A stretch of 64,000 nucleotides of DNA from GCA-2683825 sp965662355 (lineage in GTDB: Bacteria; Planctomycetota; UBA1135; GCA-002686595), in the NCBI GenBank assembly GCA_965662355.1, contig CBFIHP010000004.1, forward strand, positions 248,001 through 312,000. The letters run 5' to 3'. Both the position numbers and the translations under genes were made by a program. The notes below the pieces were generated by a model, which saw nothing but the letters and a program-made list of their open reading frames with translations, was not told where the DNA came from and searched no databases. Positions within the stretch are counted from its first letter, which is position 1. Each line of letters starts with the position of its first letter. This document shows positions 26,147 to 35,544 of this stretch, in pieces.

Positions 26147-27213
26147 TGGGGTCCTGCCTTCTCCAACGCGGCCTTTTCCAGAATGAAGCCCGCGATCCGC
26201 TTCCAGGACATCGATGCCGCCGCCTCGACGGCCCCCTGAGACAGCCTAATGCGCGTCTCTTCGTCCTCGACGAGGACTTTCACTGCCTTGCTGAAGGCAT
26301 CGAGGTCCTCGCCAGAAAAGACGAGCCCGTTCTTCTTGTCCTGGACGACGTCCGTGAGATCCCCCATGTTCGGGACAATGGGCACCACACCGCAGGCCAT
26401 GGCCTCGGCCAGTTTCAGAGGCGAGAAGTAGCAGGGTGTGTCGGGGTGGTACGTCAGCGGGAGAGCGTCAAAACAAGCCACGTACTTGGGAATGTCCTCG
26501 TGATCGACCCAGGGGACGCGGGTCACGTTGTCCAGGTCGACGTGATCCTCCAAGGCCTCTTCGAAGTCACCTTCGCCCACCAGGAGCAAGTGAATCGGAA
26601 GACCCGCTGAAAGCAGCTTGCCCGCGGCCTGCGCCAGGCGGTCGAAGCCGTGCCAACCGCGCAGACGCCCATGAAACCCGAGAACGAAGCGTCCTTCGGG
26701 GACCAGCTCGGCCCGCAGGGGATCTCCCGCGGAACGCGGTCGAAAGCGATCGTTGTCGACACCGTTCGCGAAAACGAAGATCCGCCCGGGATCCACGCCG
26801 TGGCGGCCAACGTAGGCAGCCACCTCCGTCGAGACTACGACGATCATCGAGGCGTTCCTGAAGAGCACCCGTTCGAGCTCGCGCACTTCCTCGGAAACCG
26901 GGCCACGCCAGCGCTCTTCTTCGTCGATCAGAGGCGTATTGACCTCGAGGATGTAGGGAATGTTGCGATCCGTCGCAAACTCAGCCCCGGACGTCGCGCC
27001 GAGGGCGTAGCGCTCGTAAACGAAGTCGATGGCGCCCTCTTCCCAGGCGCGCTCGAGCGCAGCGCGCATTTCGAAGCCATCGCCCTCGTCGATCGCGACG
27101 ACCTCGGCTCCGAGGGAAGCAAAGCTACGACGCATCTCCCGCAAGTGTACGGCGGCGCCCTTCTTCCTCTCAGGCTGTATCCCGCTGTCTTGGTTTACGC
27201 AGGCGACGCGCAC
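26143..27213 (-). CDS. GT4-family glycosyltransferase (second of operon)
   Basis: The GTG at 27213 (VRVACVNQD) gives 356 residues and is preceded by AGGGG. An ATG at 27249 would lengthen the overlap with the upstream gene from 19 to 55 bases, so I prefer the GTG. GT-B fold features are clear: FVYERYALGA, IPYILEVNTPL, VDPGRIFVFANGVD, FVLGFHGRLRGWHGFDRL, LLLVGEGDFEEAL and CYFSPLKLAEAMACGVVPIV (E-x7-E-like region). Cytoplasmic or membrane-peripheral transfer of a sugar from a nucleotide donor is expected. The stop overlaps the kinase start by four bases. Confidence 0.9.
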   Translation of the reverse strand: MRVACVNQDSGIQPERKKGAAVHLREMRRSFASLGAEVVAIDEGDGFEMRAALERAWEEGAIDFVYERYALGATSGAEFATDRNIPYILEVNTPLIDEEERWRGPVSEEVRELERVLFRNASMIVVVSTEVAAYVGRHGVDPGRIFVFANGVDNDRFRPRSAGDPLRAELVPEGRFVLGFHGRLRGWHGFDRLAQAAGKLLSAGLPIHLLLVGEGDFEEALEDHVDLDNVTRVPWVDHEDIPKYVACFDALPLTYHPDTPCYFSPLKLAEAMACGVVPIVPNMGDLTDVVQDKKNGLVFSGEDLDAFSKAVKVLVEDEETRIRLSQGAVEAAASMSWKRIAGFILEKAALEKAGPQ

Positions 27214-28445
27214 GCGGAGCCCCTGTCGCTGATCACCTCGCCGAACCATGAATCGAGAATGGCGGAGGTCTCCCGCCGATCAAAGAGCTTTTCGGCACGC
27301 GATCGACCGGCCCGGGCGATCTCCTCCCGTCGCCCGGGGTCGACCAACAACGTTTCGAGAGCCTGCGCTGTCGCTGAGGCGTCGTGCTCGGGAACGATGA
27401 TCCCACAATCCCCCTGGTCGAGGATTTCGGGGATACCGGTCACGGGCGTCGAGATACAAGGAAGTCCCCTTGCGAGGGATTCCAGTAGCACCGTTGGGAG
27501 AGCATCGCGGTTCCCATCTTCTCCAATGACGCAGGGAGCGCACATCACAGTCGCACGCTCCATGTACTGTCGAACGGCTTCGGAATCCTGCGCACCGAGC
27601 ATGTCGATCGTGTCCCCGAGTCCCAGATCCGCAATCTGCTTCTCGACGGCCTCTCGGCAGTCTCCGTCGCCGATGAAAGTGACCCGCAGGTCATCGTAGC
27701 CGCCCTTTTTCTTCAGCAGATGAACGGCATCCACGAGGATATCGAAGCCTTTCTTCTCGACGACGCGACCGACCGAGAGGATGTGTTTTTCGTCGCGCGG
27801 CCCCTCGTGGTACTGGAAGTTCGCGAGGTCGATGCCGTTGTAGAGTCGGCGCACCTTCGAGCGCGCCTTGTCACCGACGCGTTCGGCGATCCACTCCACG
27901 TTCGCATCGCAGACCGTCACGGAGAATTCGGACTCGGCGATCAGCCGATCGAACATCTCGGCGACGACCGTGCTGCGATAGATGTCCTTCGCGTGCATCG
28001 TCATGCTGTAGCTTGGGCCGCCCAGGAGCTTCAGGAGCAGGGCCACGACAGCGGAATCCGTCGCGAAATGGGTGTGGATGTGTTCGATCCCGAGCTCGCG
28101 TGTGCGGTGCCACATCCAGAGCGCTTCGGTCAACAGGCTGGGAAAGCGCGGGTGGCCCCACGCGCGTCCTTCCCGCACAACGGGGCCTACGCGTGCGAAC
28201 ACGTCGTCGGGGTCGGGGCCGAGAAAGAGAATCTCCCAGGGATCCAGCTCGCGCTTGTCGGGCAGGTTCTCGACGTCGGCCTTCAGCTCGGCGAGCTGGG
28301 GATGACGCGGTTCGTCGTCGGGCTCGCGCCGCGAGAGAATATGGAGCTTGCGTCCGAGGTTTTCCTGCGCGAGCAGCTCGTTCAGGATGAAGGTCTCCGA
28401 CGTCCGCGGGAATTTCTTCAGTAGGTAGGCTAAGCAAGCGCTCAT
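27195..28445 (-). CDS. GT4-family glycosyltransferase (first GT4 of operon)
   Basis: The ATG at 28445 overlaps the stop of the upstream gene (ATGA) and yields 416 residues. Motifs of GT4 enzymes are present: LKKFPRTSETFILNEL, HIHTHFATDSAVVALLL, SMTMHAKDIY, RLYNGIDLANF, ILSVGRVVEKKGFDILVDA, VTFIGDGDCREAVEKQ and DALPTVLLESLARGLPCIST. The N-terminal FPRTSETFI start is common in exopolysaccharide GT4 enzymes of the WcaL/AmsK type. Its sugar donor and acceptor are unknown. It overlaps the next GT4 gene at its 3' end. Confidence 0.93.
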   Translation of the reverse strand: MSACLAYLLKKFPRTSETFILNELLAQENLGRKLHILSRREPDDEPRHPQLAELKADVENLPDKRELDPWEILFLGPDPDDVFARVGPVVREGRAWGHPRFPSLLTEALWMWHRTRELGIEHIHTHFATDSAVVALLLKLLGGPSYSMTMHAKDIYRSTVVAEMFDRLIAESEFSVTVCDANVEWIAERVGDKARSKVRRLYNGIDLANFQYHEGPRDEKHILSVGRVVEKKGFDILVDAVHLLKKKGGYDDLRVTFIGDGDCREAVEKQIADLGLGDTIDMLGAQDSEAVRQYMERATVMCAPCVIGEDGNRDALPTVLLESLARGLPCISTPVTGIPEILDQGDCGIIVPEHDASATAQALETLLVDPGRREEIARAGRSRAEKLFDRRETSAILDSWFGEVISDRGSACASPA

Positions 28446-29662
28446 GAAACGGTCTTCTGGGTGGGAACCTCGTCCGCGGGGCGCGGCAGGAGCGGGGAAA
28501 CCTCGAGCATCTCGGCGACGATCGTACACACCCTGGCCACGCCATCGAGAGAGGGAATCCGGCCCGCGGGCATCGACCCGCGATCCAGTGCATTCGCAAC
28601 GGCTCGGCGGAGCTCTCCCGGACGCGGATCGATCAGATAACTGGCCAACCCGAGGGCGCTCATGCGCTCCGCCCGGAGGGCTTGTTCCATGCGCGGTTGC
28701 GTCCGCGGCAAGATAACCCACGGCTTTTGGCTCTGGAGGACCTCGCTGCAGGTGTTGTAGCCCCCCATCGAGACGACTGCGCTGCATTCGGAAAGCAGAC
28801 GCGTGAGATCGGCGTAGAAGCGGCGCACATCGACATTTCCGATCATGCGCGCCCGCCGGCGCAGACGTCGGGCTGAGCTGTCGTCCAGAAGCGGCCCGCC
28901 GATGAGAACGGTCCTCCACGGGGCGCGGCTGAGCTCGAGGCAAGCCAGATAGTTCCCGATGCGCTGCTCTCCATCCTCGCCGCCACCCATGGTGACGAGC
29001 ACCTGGGGGAGCATGGACGGAACGGATTGGTGATGGGCGATGTTGCGCTCGCGCACCACATAGCCCGTATACTCCACGCGAGGGGCGAGCTCGGCGGGGA
29101 TTGGATACTCACTGCGCACATCGAAAACCCCCGGCGTGCCGTACACGCAGACCCGGTCATAGCCCTCGGAAAGCGCCCAGCGGCTCTTGTCGTCGCTCCA
29201 TTCCCCGCCCACGACGGCCGGCTCGTCGATGATGTCGCGAATGCCGAGCACCGTCCGCACTCCATCGGTGCGCGTCGCCTCAAGGAGCGAAAGTGCCTCG
29301 CCTTCGAGTCCGATGACCTTGCTGTCGACGATGACCAGATGGGGACGGAACGCACGATACGCCTCGAGGAGTAGGCCCTCGCGAAGCTTCAGTAGTCGCC
29401 TGAATGAACTCCCGAGGGTCCGCGGAATATAGTGACCGCGCTCGTCCTTCGTCACCGAAGGCAGCTTCACGAGGTCCACGCCCTTAGGGAGCGGGAACAG
29501 GCTCGAGCACGGAGAACCCGTCACGCAGAGCAACTCGGCTTCGGGGAAGCGCTCTCGCAAACCTTCGCATAGGGTCAGAGTGCGGCGAAGGTGCCCCAGC
29601 CCAAACGAGTCGTGGCTGTAGAGCAGAAAGCGCGGTGCGGAGTCGAGGCGGGGTGAAACCAT
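28442..29662 (-). CDS. GT-B glycosyltransferase of the COG4671 type
   Basis: From the ATG at 29662 the protein is 406 residues. It begins FLLYSHDSFGLGHLRRTL, the characteristic start of COG4671 predicted glycosyltransferases, and continues with VSMGGYNTCSEVL and WVILPRTQPRMEQALRAERM, the MurG/GT28-like donor-site region. The reading frame stays open far upstream, but that part reads like non-coding antisense. It is the first gene of the five-gene minus-strand operon and its start faces the divergent secreted-protein pair at 30014. Confidence 0.88.
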   Translation of the reverse strand: MVSPRLDSAPRFLLYSHDSFGLGHLRRTLTLCEGLRERFPEAELLCVTGSPCSSLFPLPKGVDLVKLPSVTKDERGHYIPRTLGSSFRRLLKLREGLLLEAYRAFRPHLVIVDSKVIGLEGEALSLLEATRTDGVRTVLGIRDIIDEPAVVGGEWSDDKSRWALSEGYDRVCVYGTPGVFDVRSEYPIPAELAPRVEYTGYVVRERNIAHHQSVPSMLPQVLVTMGGGEDGEQRIGNYLACLELSRAPWRTVLIGGPLLDDSSARRLRRRARMIGNVDVRRFYADLTRLLSECSAVVSMGGYNTCSEVLQSQKPWVILPRTQPRMEQALRAERMSALGLASYLIDPRPGELRRAVANALDRGSMPAGRIPSLDGVARVCTIVAEMLEVSPLLPRPADEVPTQKTVS

Positions 29663-30013
29663 GGGTGCTATTGGGGAGAGTCCCGGGTGGAGCAAGCGCA
29701 ATGCCAGAGCGGCGGCGATACGCGCCGGGATGTCCCGAGCGAAGACGGGATCACCATCGAGATCGCGTTGAAGACGGCCCGTCGGAGGGAAAGCCAGGCA
29801 GCCGCCATGTGGAAATGGACACAGGTGACAAACTTGCAATCCCCAGGCCCGGGAAGCGTGGTCTACGATCTGGAACGGAGAGTCTAGTGCGTGGATGTGG
29901 TTCCAAAAAACACCCCCCCCGGGCCAGAAGAAGCGGAATCCACCCATGGGAACCCTTTGGCACCGCAATTGCCTTATACGGTTAGGATCCTCCCCACCTG
30001 AAAATCTGCAGCT
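29663..30013. other. Divergent intergenic region
   Basis: This 351-base gap separates the glycosyltransferase operon (minus) from the secreted-protein pair (plus) and must hold both promoters. An eight-base C-run lies near 29914-29921. I see no gene, convincing promoter box or hairpin. Confidence 0.5.
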
Positions 30014-31630
30014 TTGAACTTTCTTACGCAATGGGCCCCCCTCGCCCTCCTCTTCTGCGCCCCGCTGCCCTTCGCGGAGACGATCACCGGCACCATCCTG
30101 GATGCCGCGGGCAACCCGGTTGCGGGCGTTGATATCGACGTCGACAACCTCGGCAGCGGTGGCGACCCCGACATCTTCAACGATGGCACGGACGCGGCCG
30201 GGAACTTTACGACGACCATCGTCGGCGCCGGCCTCTACGACATCGTCCTGACCCCTCCGCCGCCCCCGACATCGACGGCGGTACCGATTCGCTTGCACGA
30301 CGTACTGGTGATCGGCACGACGGATCTGGGCGTGATTACGCTCCCTCCGGGTGTTTCCGTCGGCGGCACGCTCCTGAATTCCTCGGGCCTGCCGGTTTCG
30401 AGTGTGAACATCGACGTGCGTGACGCGAACGGGGCCAACCAGATCGTCCGTAACGACCGCAGCGATCTCTTCGGCAACTTCCTCGTCACCGTCCCCGCCG
30501 GCGCCTCGACGCTCGAGCTCCTGACACACACGGTGTTCCTGGAAACCCTGGTGCCCCGCAGATTCGATCTGCAGACCTCGACCAACCTCGATCTCGGAAC
30601 GATCACCCTGGACCCGGGCTTCCACGTCACAGGAAAGCTGACCCAACCCGGCGGAGCCGGGCTCGCTCAAGTCGACCTCGACGTCTTCAACTCGGCTAGC
30701 GGGGTGAAGATCTTCACACCGGGCGACAACACGAGCCTCACTGGAGCCTTCGATCTCGTTCTGCCGGCTGGCACGTTCGATGTCGAATGGTGCCCTCCGA
30801 TCGCCTCGCGCTTGGTCGCCCATGACGTCGAAGGCGTCGTCGTCGCGGCCGACGTCCCCCTCGGGACGTTCGTGACCGAGGCAGGCAGCCTCTTCTCCGG
30901 GGCCGTGTTCTATGACGACGGTACGCCTGCCCAGGCCGTCGACCTGGATGTGCTGCGCGCGAACGGCACTTCGGTCGTTACCTGCGGGGACGACACCAAT
31001 GCGCTGGGCTTTTATCAGGTCGTGCTGCCCCACGACACCTTGGCGATCACCTACTCACCGCCGGGCGCGCGCACGCGTTTCGAACGCGCCCAGCGCAACG
31101 TCACGCTGGTAGATGATCTCGTCCTGAACGTCGAACTACAGCCCTGTGGACCATGTGGAGGCACACGGGGCGCGGCGCCGGGCTCGAACACGAGCCTGTA
31201 CGTGGATCCCTATCTGGCTGAAACGATCACGTATGGCATCGGCGTCTCCGGAACCGGTGGGGTCGTTCCGCGCATCGCGTTCGAAGGCCCCCAGCCCTCG
31301 ATCGTGGACAACCAGTTCCGGCTCTTCGTCGAGGGCTGCGTCGGCGGCGGCGTCGCCTTCCTGGCCAGCGCACTGCGGCCGGACCTGCTTCCCATCGCGG
31401 GCGGCTATATCCTGGTCGAGCCCTTCACGCCGTTCGTCGACATTCCCCTCTACCTCGACGGCCTGCCCGGCGAGCCCGGTGTGGGCTCCGCCGAGTTTGT
31501 GGCCGGCCAGCTGCCGATCTCGGCGTTGGGCCTGCGAGTCTATTGCCAGTTCCTGGTCCAGGATTCCGGCGGCGAGTACGGCTTCGCACTCAGCGACGCG
31601 ATTCGTTTCGTCATCCGACACACCCCATGA
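30014..31630 (+). CDS. Secreted protein with carboxypeptidase-regulatory-like repeats
   Basis: The frame begins at a TTG and gives 538 residues with a signal peptide (WAPLALLFCAPLPFAE). At least four units of roughly 95 residues follow, each starting with a beta-sandwich phrase such as ITGTILDAAGNPVAGVDIDV, VGGTLLNSSGLPVSSVNIDV, VTGKLTQPGGAGLAQVDLDV and FSGAVFYDDGTPAQAVDLDV. The last 130 residues form a different C-terminal domain (LGLRVYCQFLVQDSGGEYGFALSD, read in two blocks) that I associate with planctomycete secreted proteins. No enzyme motif is seen; a surface or matrix role is plausible. The ATG of the next gene overlaps its stop. The TTG lacks a clear ribosome site. Confidence 0.78.
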   Translation: MNFLTQWAPLALLFCAPLPFAETITGTILDAAGNPVAGVDIDVDNLGSGGDPDIFNDGTDAAGNFTTTIVGAGLYDIVLTPPPPPTSTAVPIRLHDVLVIGTTDLGVITLPPGVSVGGTLLNSSGLPVSSVNIDVRDANGANQIVRNDRSDLFGNFLVTVPAGASTLELLTHTVFLETLVPRRFDLQTSTNLDLGTITLDPGFHVTGKLTQPGGAGLAQVDLDVFNSASGVKIFTPGDNTSLTGAFDLVLPAGTFDVEWCPPIASRLVAHDVEGVVVAADVPLGTFVTEAGSLFSGAVFYDDGTPAQAVDLDVLRANGTSVVTCGDDTNALGFYQVVLPHDTLAITYSPPGARTRFERAQRNVTLVDDLVLNVELQPCGPCGGTRGAAPGSNTSLYVDPYLAETITYGIGVSGTGGVVPRIAFEGPQPSIVDNQFRLFVEGCVGGGVAFLASALRPDLLPIAGGYILVEPFTPFVDIPLYLDGLPGEPGVGSAEFVAGQLPISALGLRVYCQFLVQDSGGEYGFALSDAIRFVIRHTP

Positions 31631-34086
31631 TGCACACCGACGATCTCCTCTCCTCTCGACGCGGTTCGCTTCTCGCCGGACTCGTCTGTGGTTTCGTTCT
31701 GAGCGGAGGTTGCGCGCGTGGTACCGAGGCGAATCTCAACCCCGGCGCGGGGCCGCCCGGTGACGGTGGTGATCCGGTCGAGCCGCCCCCGGGACCGACG
31801 GACTTCGCTCCGCTGGCGGGGCTCGTTTCCGCCGCAGCCGGCCCCGGCATGGCGCGGATCGATTGGCGACTTCCGCGTGAATCCGACACGAAGACCTTCG
31901 GGCTGGCGCTGTTCATGTCGAACGACCGCCGGACCGTTTACGACGCGGCGCCCTTCGCGGCTCCGCTCTCGGGAACCAGCTTGCTCTTGAGCTCGCTGGC
32001 CGATGGTGAGCGACTCTTCTTCGGTCTCGGTATTCGCGAGACCGAGAACACGGGCATGGGCGATCCCGGCATGGGTGATCCCAGCATGGGCGATCCCGTT
32101 TTCTCTGGCGCTGCTGCTTATGAACGGACCGGCGGAATCCTGTCCGTGACCCCCGGACCTGTGGTCTACGTCGACGCCGAGGCCGAGGCCACCGGCGCGA
32201 ATGGCATGACCCCCGAGACGGCCTTTCCCGATCCGCGCCTCGCGATTCTCGTGGCGGGCTTCCAGCTGAATGGGGGCAACGTGTGGCTCAAGGCCGGCGA
32301 CTACGAAAACGTCGGTTTCGTGGCCCAGGGCTCGGGCATCCATGTCTATGGCGGTTTCGACGAAACCTACGACCTCGCGACGCGAGACACGACTCCTGGA
32401 ACGACCGTTCTCAACGGCGCACCGGACGGCACAGGGACGCCGACCTTGATGATCGAGATGCAGGCCCTGGCCTCGATCCCGATCCTCGATCCGATCGCGA
32501 TCGTCGACGGATTGACGTTCGCCGGAAACGGCCAAACGTTCCGTGGCATCGAGATCACGAATACCGCGGCCGAATTCCGAGCGGTGGACTTCTCCGGCTT
32601 CCGCGGTAGTGGATTGAGGATGCAAAACTCGGACAACGTGGAGTACGACGTCGTGGTAACGGGCTCGAACTTCTCCGGCAATATCGGCGAGGGCCTGGAC
32701 GGCGACGGCCCCTTCGACCTCATCATCGACGGTTGCGTGTTCAACTCCAACGGGACCGAGGGCCTCGATCTGGACGATTGGATCGCGCCCCCGGGCGAGA
32801 GTGTCACCCTGCGGGTTACAGGCTCGCGCTTCTTCGGCAATGGCAGTGAGGGACTCGACGTCGATCTCAACGTGCCCCTGGGCGTGCTGGATCTCTCCGG
32901 CGGGACCTTCTCCATCGAGATCCACGGGTGCTCGTTCGAGCGCAACCGACTCGACGGATGCCTGATCGACATCGAATACGACTTCTTCCCCCAATGGGAT
33001 ACGAAGATCATCATTCGCGAGAGCCTCGCGCGCGCGAACGGCATGGTCGGCTTCCAGTTAGACCTCGATGGGCCCAGCTCAGCCATCCTGCATCGCGTCG
33101 TGGCGGCCGGAAACGGCGCGGGGGGCATTGTCATCGGTTCGGAGAGCGTGCCGGGCACGAGCATCGTCTCCTCCTCGGTTGCCGTCGGAAACCAGGGCCC
33201 GGGGATTCAGGCGATCAATCCCATCATCGGCATCGGCAACCGCAGCCTCGTCGTCACGCACTGTGTCGTGGCCGGTAACGCCGGAGCCGGGATCGCCAGC
33301 GAGAACAAGCTGATCATGGCCTCGTCGACGATTTCGCACCTGCAAGAGGTGAACGGCATCGAGACCGAGTTCCGCGCCTCCCATCTGTCGAACTCCGCGA
33401 GCGAGAACCTGTTCATTAATGCCGCCAGTGGTTTCGCGACGATCGTGGGCGTGACCAAGGAAGGGACTCTGATGCTCTCGGGCGACGCGGCTCCCTTTGA
33501 TGCCGGCACGACCGTCGAGGTCGCCGATGATGGCGACGCGTTGCTCGTCACCAACGTGGATGGACCCGGGGTTCAAGTCGATCCAGCGGCGGCTCTGGTC
33601 ATCGCACCGGATCTCTTCTCCTACTTCAGCGGCGAGGACGTGGTCGAGGACTACCGCCTGGTCCAGGGCTCGGCCGCGGAAGGCACCGGCCTGGCAGGAG
33701 CCGGCGGCATCGTCGACAGCGGGGTCTTCGGATCACCGGTCCCCGGCGTGCCGGGCTTCGCCGCAGAGGCCAAGAAAGAGCTCTTTCACGTGCTCACCGT
33801 GACTCCGGCCCCCTCGCTGCCCCTCGCCCCGACCACGGCCATCGAGATCGCCTTCAGCGAGCTCCTCGAGCCCTCCTCGATCAACGACATGACGGTCCGC
33901 GTCCTCACGGATGCCGGGGCCGAGGTGTCGGAAACCCTGGACGGCTTCGGTGAGACCCTCGTCCTGGCCCCGCCCATGGGCGGTTGGCCGAACGGCGTAC
34001 TGTGGGTCGAGATCCTGGGTGGGGTTCGCTCCGACAGGGGAATTCAGAACGCGGCCCCCCTGGCCCTGCGTTTTCAGGTGAATTGA
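31627..34086 (+). CDS. Secreted beta-helix lipoprotein-like protein
   Basis: ATG 31627 overlaps the preceding stop (ATGA); a second ATG lies at 31630. The product is 819 residues with an N-terminal signal that ends LSGGC (Cys29), an imperfect lipobox. After a proline/glycine-rich linker and an Ig-like segment comes a tandem MGDP-containing repeat, then a parallel beta-helix of many short turns (VDGLTFAGNGQTFRGIEI, SGFRGSGLRMQNSDNVEY, CVFNSNGTEGLDLDDW, VVAGNAGAGI). A C-terminal Ig-like domain (APTTAIEIAFSELLEPSSIN) closes it, of the SbsA type. It is probably anchored at the cell surface and made together with the upstream protein. Confidence 0.82.
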   Translation: MMHTDDLLSSRRGSLLAGLVCGFVLSGGCARGTEANLNPGAGPPGDGGDPVEPPPGPTDFAPLAGLVSAAAGPGMARIDWRLPRESDTKTFGLALFMSNDRRTVYDAAPFAAPLSGTSLLLSSLADGERLFFGLGIRETENTGMGDPGMGDPSMGDPVFSGAAAYERTGGILSVTPGPVVYVDAEAEATGANGMTPETAFPDPRLAILVAGFQLNGGNVWLKAGDYENVGFVAQGSGIHVYGGFDETYDLATRDTTPGTTVLNGAPDGTGTPTLMIEMQALASIPILDPIAIVDGLTFAGNGQTFRGIEITNTAAEFRAVDFSGFRGSGLRMQNSDNVEYDVVVTGSNFSGNIGEGLDGDGPFDLIIDGCVFNSNGTEGLDLDDWIAPPGESVTLRVTGSRFFGNGSEGLDVDLNVPLGVLDLSGGTFSIEIHGCSFERNRLDGCLIDIEYDFFPQWDTKIIIRESLARANGMVGFQLDLDGPSSAILHRVVAAGNGAGGIVIGSESVPGTSIVSSSVAVGNQGPGIQAINPIIGIGNRSLVVTHCVVAGNAGAGIASENKLIMASSTISHLQEVNGIETEFRASHLSNSASENLFINAASGFATIVGVTKEGTLMLSGDAAPFDAGTTVEVADDGDALLVTNVDGPGVQVDPAAALVIAPDLFSYFSGEDVVEDYRLVQGSAAEGTGLAGAGGIVDSGVFGSPVPGVPGFAAEAKKELFHVLTVTPAPSLPLAPTTAIEIAFSELLEPSSINDMTVRVLTDAGAEVSETLDGFGETLVLAPPMGGWPNGVLWVEILGGVRSDRGIQNAAPLALRFQVN
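32053..32097 (+). repeat. Three tandem 15 bp repeats within the beta-helix gene
   Basis: GGCATGGGCGATCCC occurs at 32053-32067, again with one change at 32068-32082 and with one change at 32083-32097. It encodes GMGDP-GMGDP-SMGDP. The near-identity of the DNA suggests recent slippage, so copy number may vary between strains. Confidence 0.85.
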
Positions 34087-34439
34087 GCCAGCCCCGCAGA
34101 GCTCCTCGAGAGTTCGGGGGAGAGGACAGACGTTTCATCCAGAACCTGGAAGAAATCGCCCGATCTTCGACGGGACTGAACCCTGGAGAGTGAACGCTGG
34201 ACGGGGCCCTTCCGAGCCAGAGAACAGCCAAGAAGGCTCTGCTTGTGCCCATAACGGGCCAACAACTGCTCGAAACGGGCTGGAGTTAAAAAAAGGAAGG
34301 TCGACAGGGCGCCGCCCGTCAACCTTCCCGAGGGTCACTCTGGGGGAAATCCCCCAAGGGGGACTTTCTAAGTTGCAAATGCCGGGCCAAAGCCATGGGG
34401 CCACTGAACAAAATGCCAGGTAGCACTGCGGCCCCCCTC
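34087..34439. other. Intergenic region between convergent genes
   Basis: This 353-base gap holds the minus-strand terminator at 34287-34328 and a GGGGG-AAAT-CCCCC hairpin at 34342-34355. No gene is supported. Confidence 0.55.
34287..34328 (-). terminator. Strong intrinsic terminator for the MoxR/VWA pair
   Basis: Read on the minus strand, GGAAGGT (34328-34322) pairs with ACCTTCC (34301-34295). Inner GAC/GTC and GGGC/GCCC pairs close a three-base loop, and seven consecutive T residues follow (34294-34288). It lies about 110 bases after the VWA gene stop. Confidence 0.82.
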
Positions 34440-35537
34440 TCAGCTGCGGCGGCGGCGGTTGCGCACGTAGTCCACCAGCACGAAGCTACCGACCCTATCT
34501 GCGGAGGCGTAGTAAGCCCTGCCCCGATTGGTCCGCGTCAGGGTCTCGATGAAATCGACCAGGGTGGGATCGTCGGTCAGCATGAAGCTCGTGATCGGTA
34601 TGCCCGCTCGGCGGCACCCGTCGGCCTCCTCGAGGGTCTTGTTCACGATGCGCCGATCCAGCCCGAAGGGGTTCTTGTAGATGTCCCCGTTGCGTTCGGT
34701 CAGCGCGGAGGGCTTGCCGTCGGTGATCATGAAGATCTGGCGGTTCGCCTGGCGCCGGGTCCGCAACAGGTCGCGGGCCATGCGCAATCCGGCGCGGGTG
34801 TTCGTGTGGAAGGGACCGCAATCCAGATAGGGCAGGCGATCGGTGGGCACGCGCCAGGCCTCGTCCCCGAATAGAACGACATCCAGGCTGTCCTTCGGAT
34901 AACGCGTCTGGATCAGCTCGGTCATGGCCAGAGCGACTTGCTTGGCTGGTGTGATGCGGTCCTCGCCGTACAGGATCATGCTGTGGCTGACGTCGATCAA
35001 GAGCACCGTCGCGCAGGAGGAGTGGTGGTCGGTCAGGTAGACCTCGAGGTCCTCCTGTGCGATCGAAAGGTCGCCCGGACCGCCGCGGCGCAGTGCATTG
35101 CGCAAGGTCTCGTTGACGGCCAGCCCCTCGACGGGATCGCCAAACTCGAAGGGGCGTGTTTCGGGCAGGCGCTCGGGGCCGATCCCCGCGGCCGCGACAC
35201 GGTGATCGCCGGCGACGTCGGAGCGCAGGCCCTGAAAAATGGCCTCGAGCGATGACCTCTGCAGACCACGTTCGCCCTTGCCGGTCAGCTTGTAGTTCCC
35301 CGTGCGCCGGTCACGCGCGATCGAGCGTTCCTTTTCGAGGAGCTGCTTGAAGTCCTCCAGGGTGAAGCCGTGCTCGAAGAGACCGTGCTGTTCGCCCAGA
35401 GCGGCCAGCCAGCGCAGGGCCTCGTTCACATCGCCCTGGGTGCGCATCAAGAGCTGGTCGAAGAGCTTGCGCAGCTTGGAGATCAACTGCTTCAGGCTCT
35501 CGAAGGCCGGGTCGAATTCGAAGTAGCGAAGGTCCAC
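34440..35537 (-). CDS. VWA-domain protein, partner of MoxR ATPase
   Basis: The 365-residue protein has an N-terminal helical region with KLRKLFDQLLMRTQGDVNEALRW in two blocks. A von Willebrand A domain follows at about 175-360 with a complete MIDAS: DVSHSM (Asp182, Ser184, Ser186), a Thr in FHTNTRAGL and MITDGKPSAL. It starts seven bases after the AAA ATPase gene. MoxR-VWA pairs act as chaperone-like systems that assemble or activate metalloenzymes or complexes in the cytoplasm. No client gene is evident next to it. A strong terminator follows. Confidence 0.9.
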   Translation of the reverse strand: MDLRYFEFDPAFESLKQLISKLRKLFDQLLMRTQGDVNEALRWLAALGEQHGLFEHGFTLEDFKQLLEKERSIARDRRTGNYKLTGKGERGLQRSSLEAIFQGLRSDVAGDHRVAAAGIGPERLPETRPFEFGDPVEGLAVNETLRNALRRGGPGDLSIAQEDLEVYLTDHHSSCATVLLIDVSHSMILYGEDRITPAKQVALAMTELIQTRYPKDSLDVVLFGDEAWRVPTDRLPYLDCGPFHTNTRAGLRMARDLLRTRRQANRQIFMITDGKPSALTERNGDIYKNPFGLDRRIVNKTLEEADGCRRAGIPITSFMLTDDPTLVDFIETLTRTNRGRAYYASADRVGSFVLVDYVRNRRRRS

Positions 35538-35544
35538 GGGTGCC

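Noticed and set aside
29663..31033. Long 5' extension of the COG4671 glycosyltransferase frame
   Set aside because: The extension is antisense to the secreted repeat protein, and the family's N-terminal motif begins right after the ATG at 29662.
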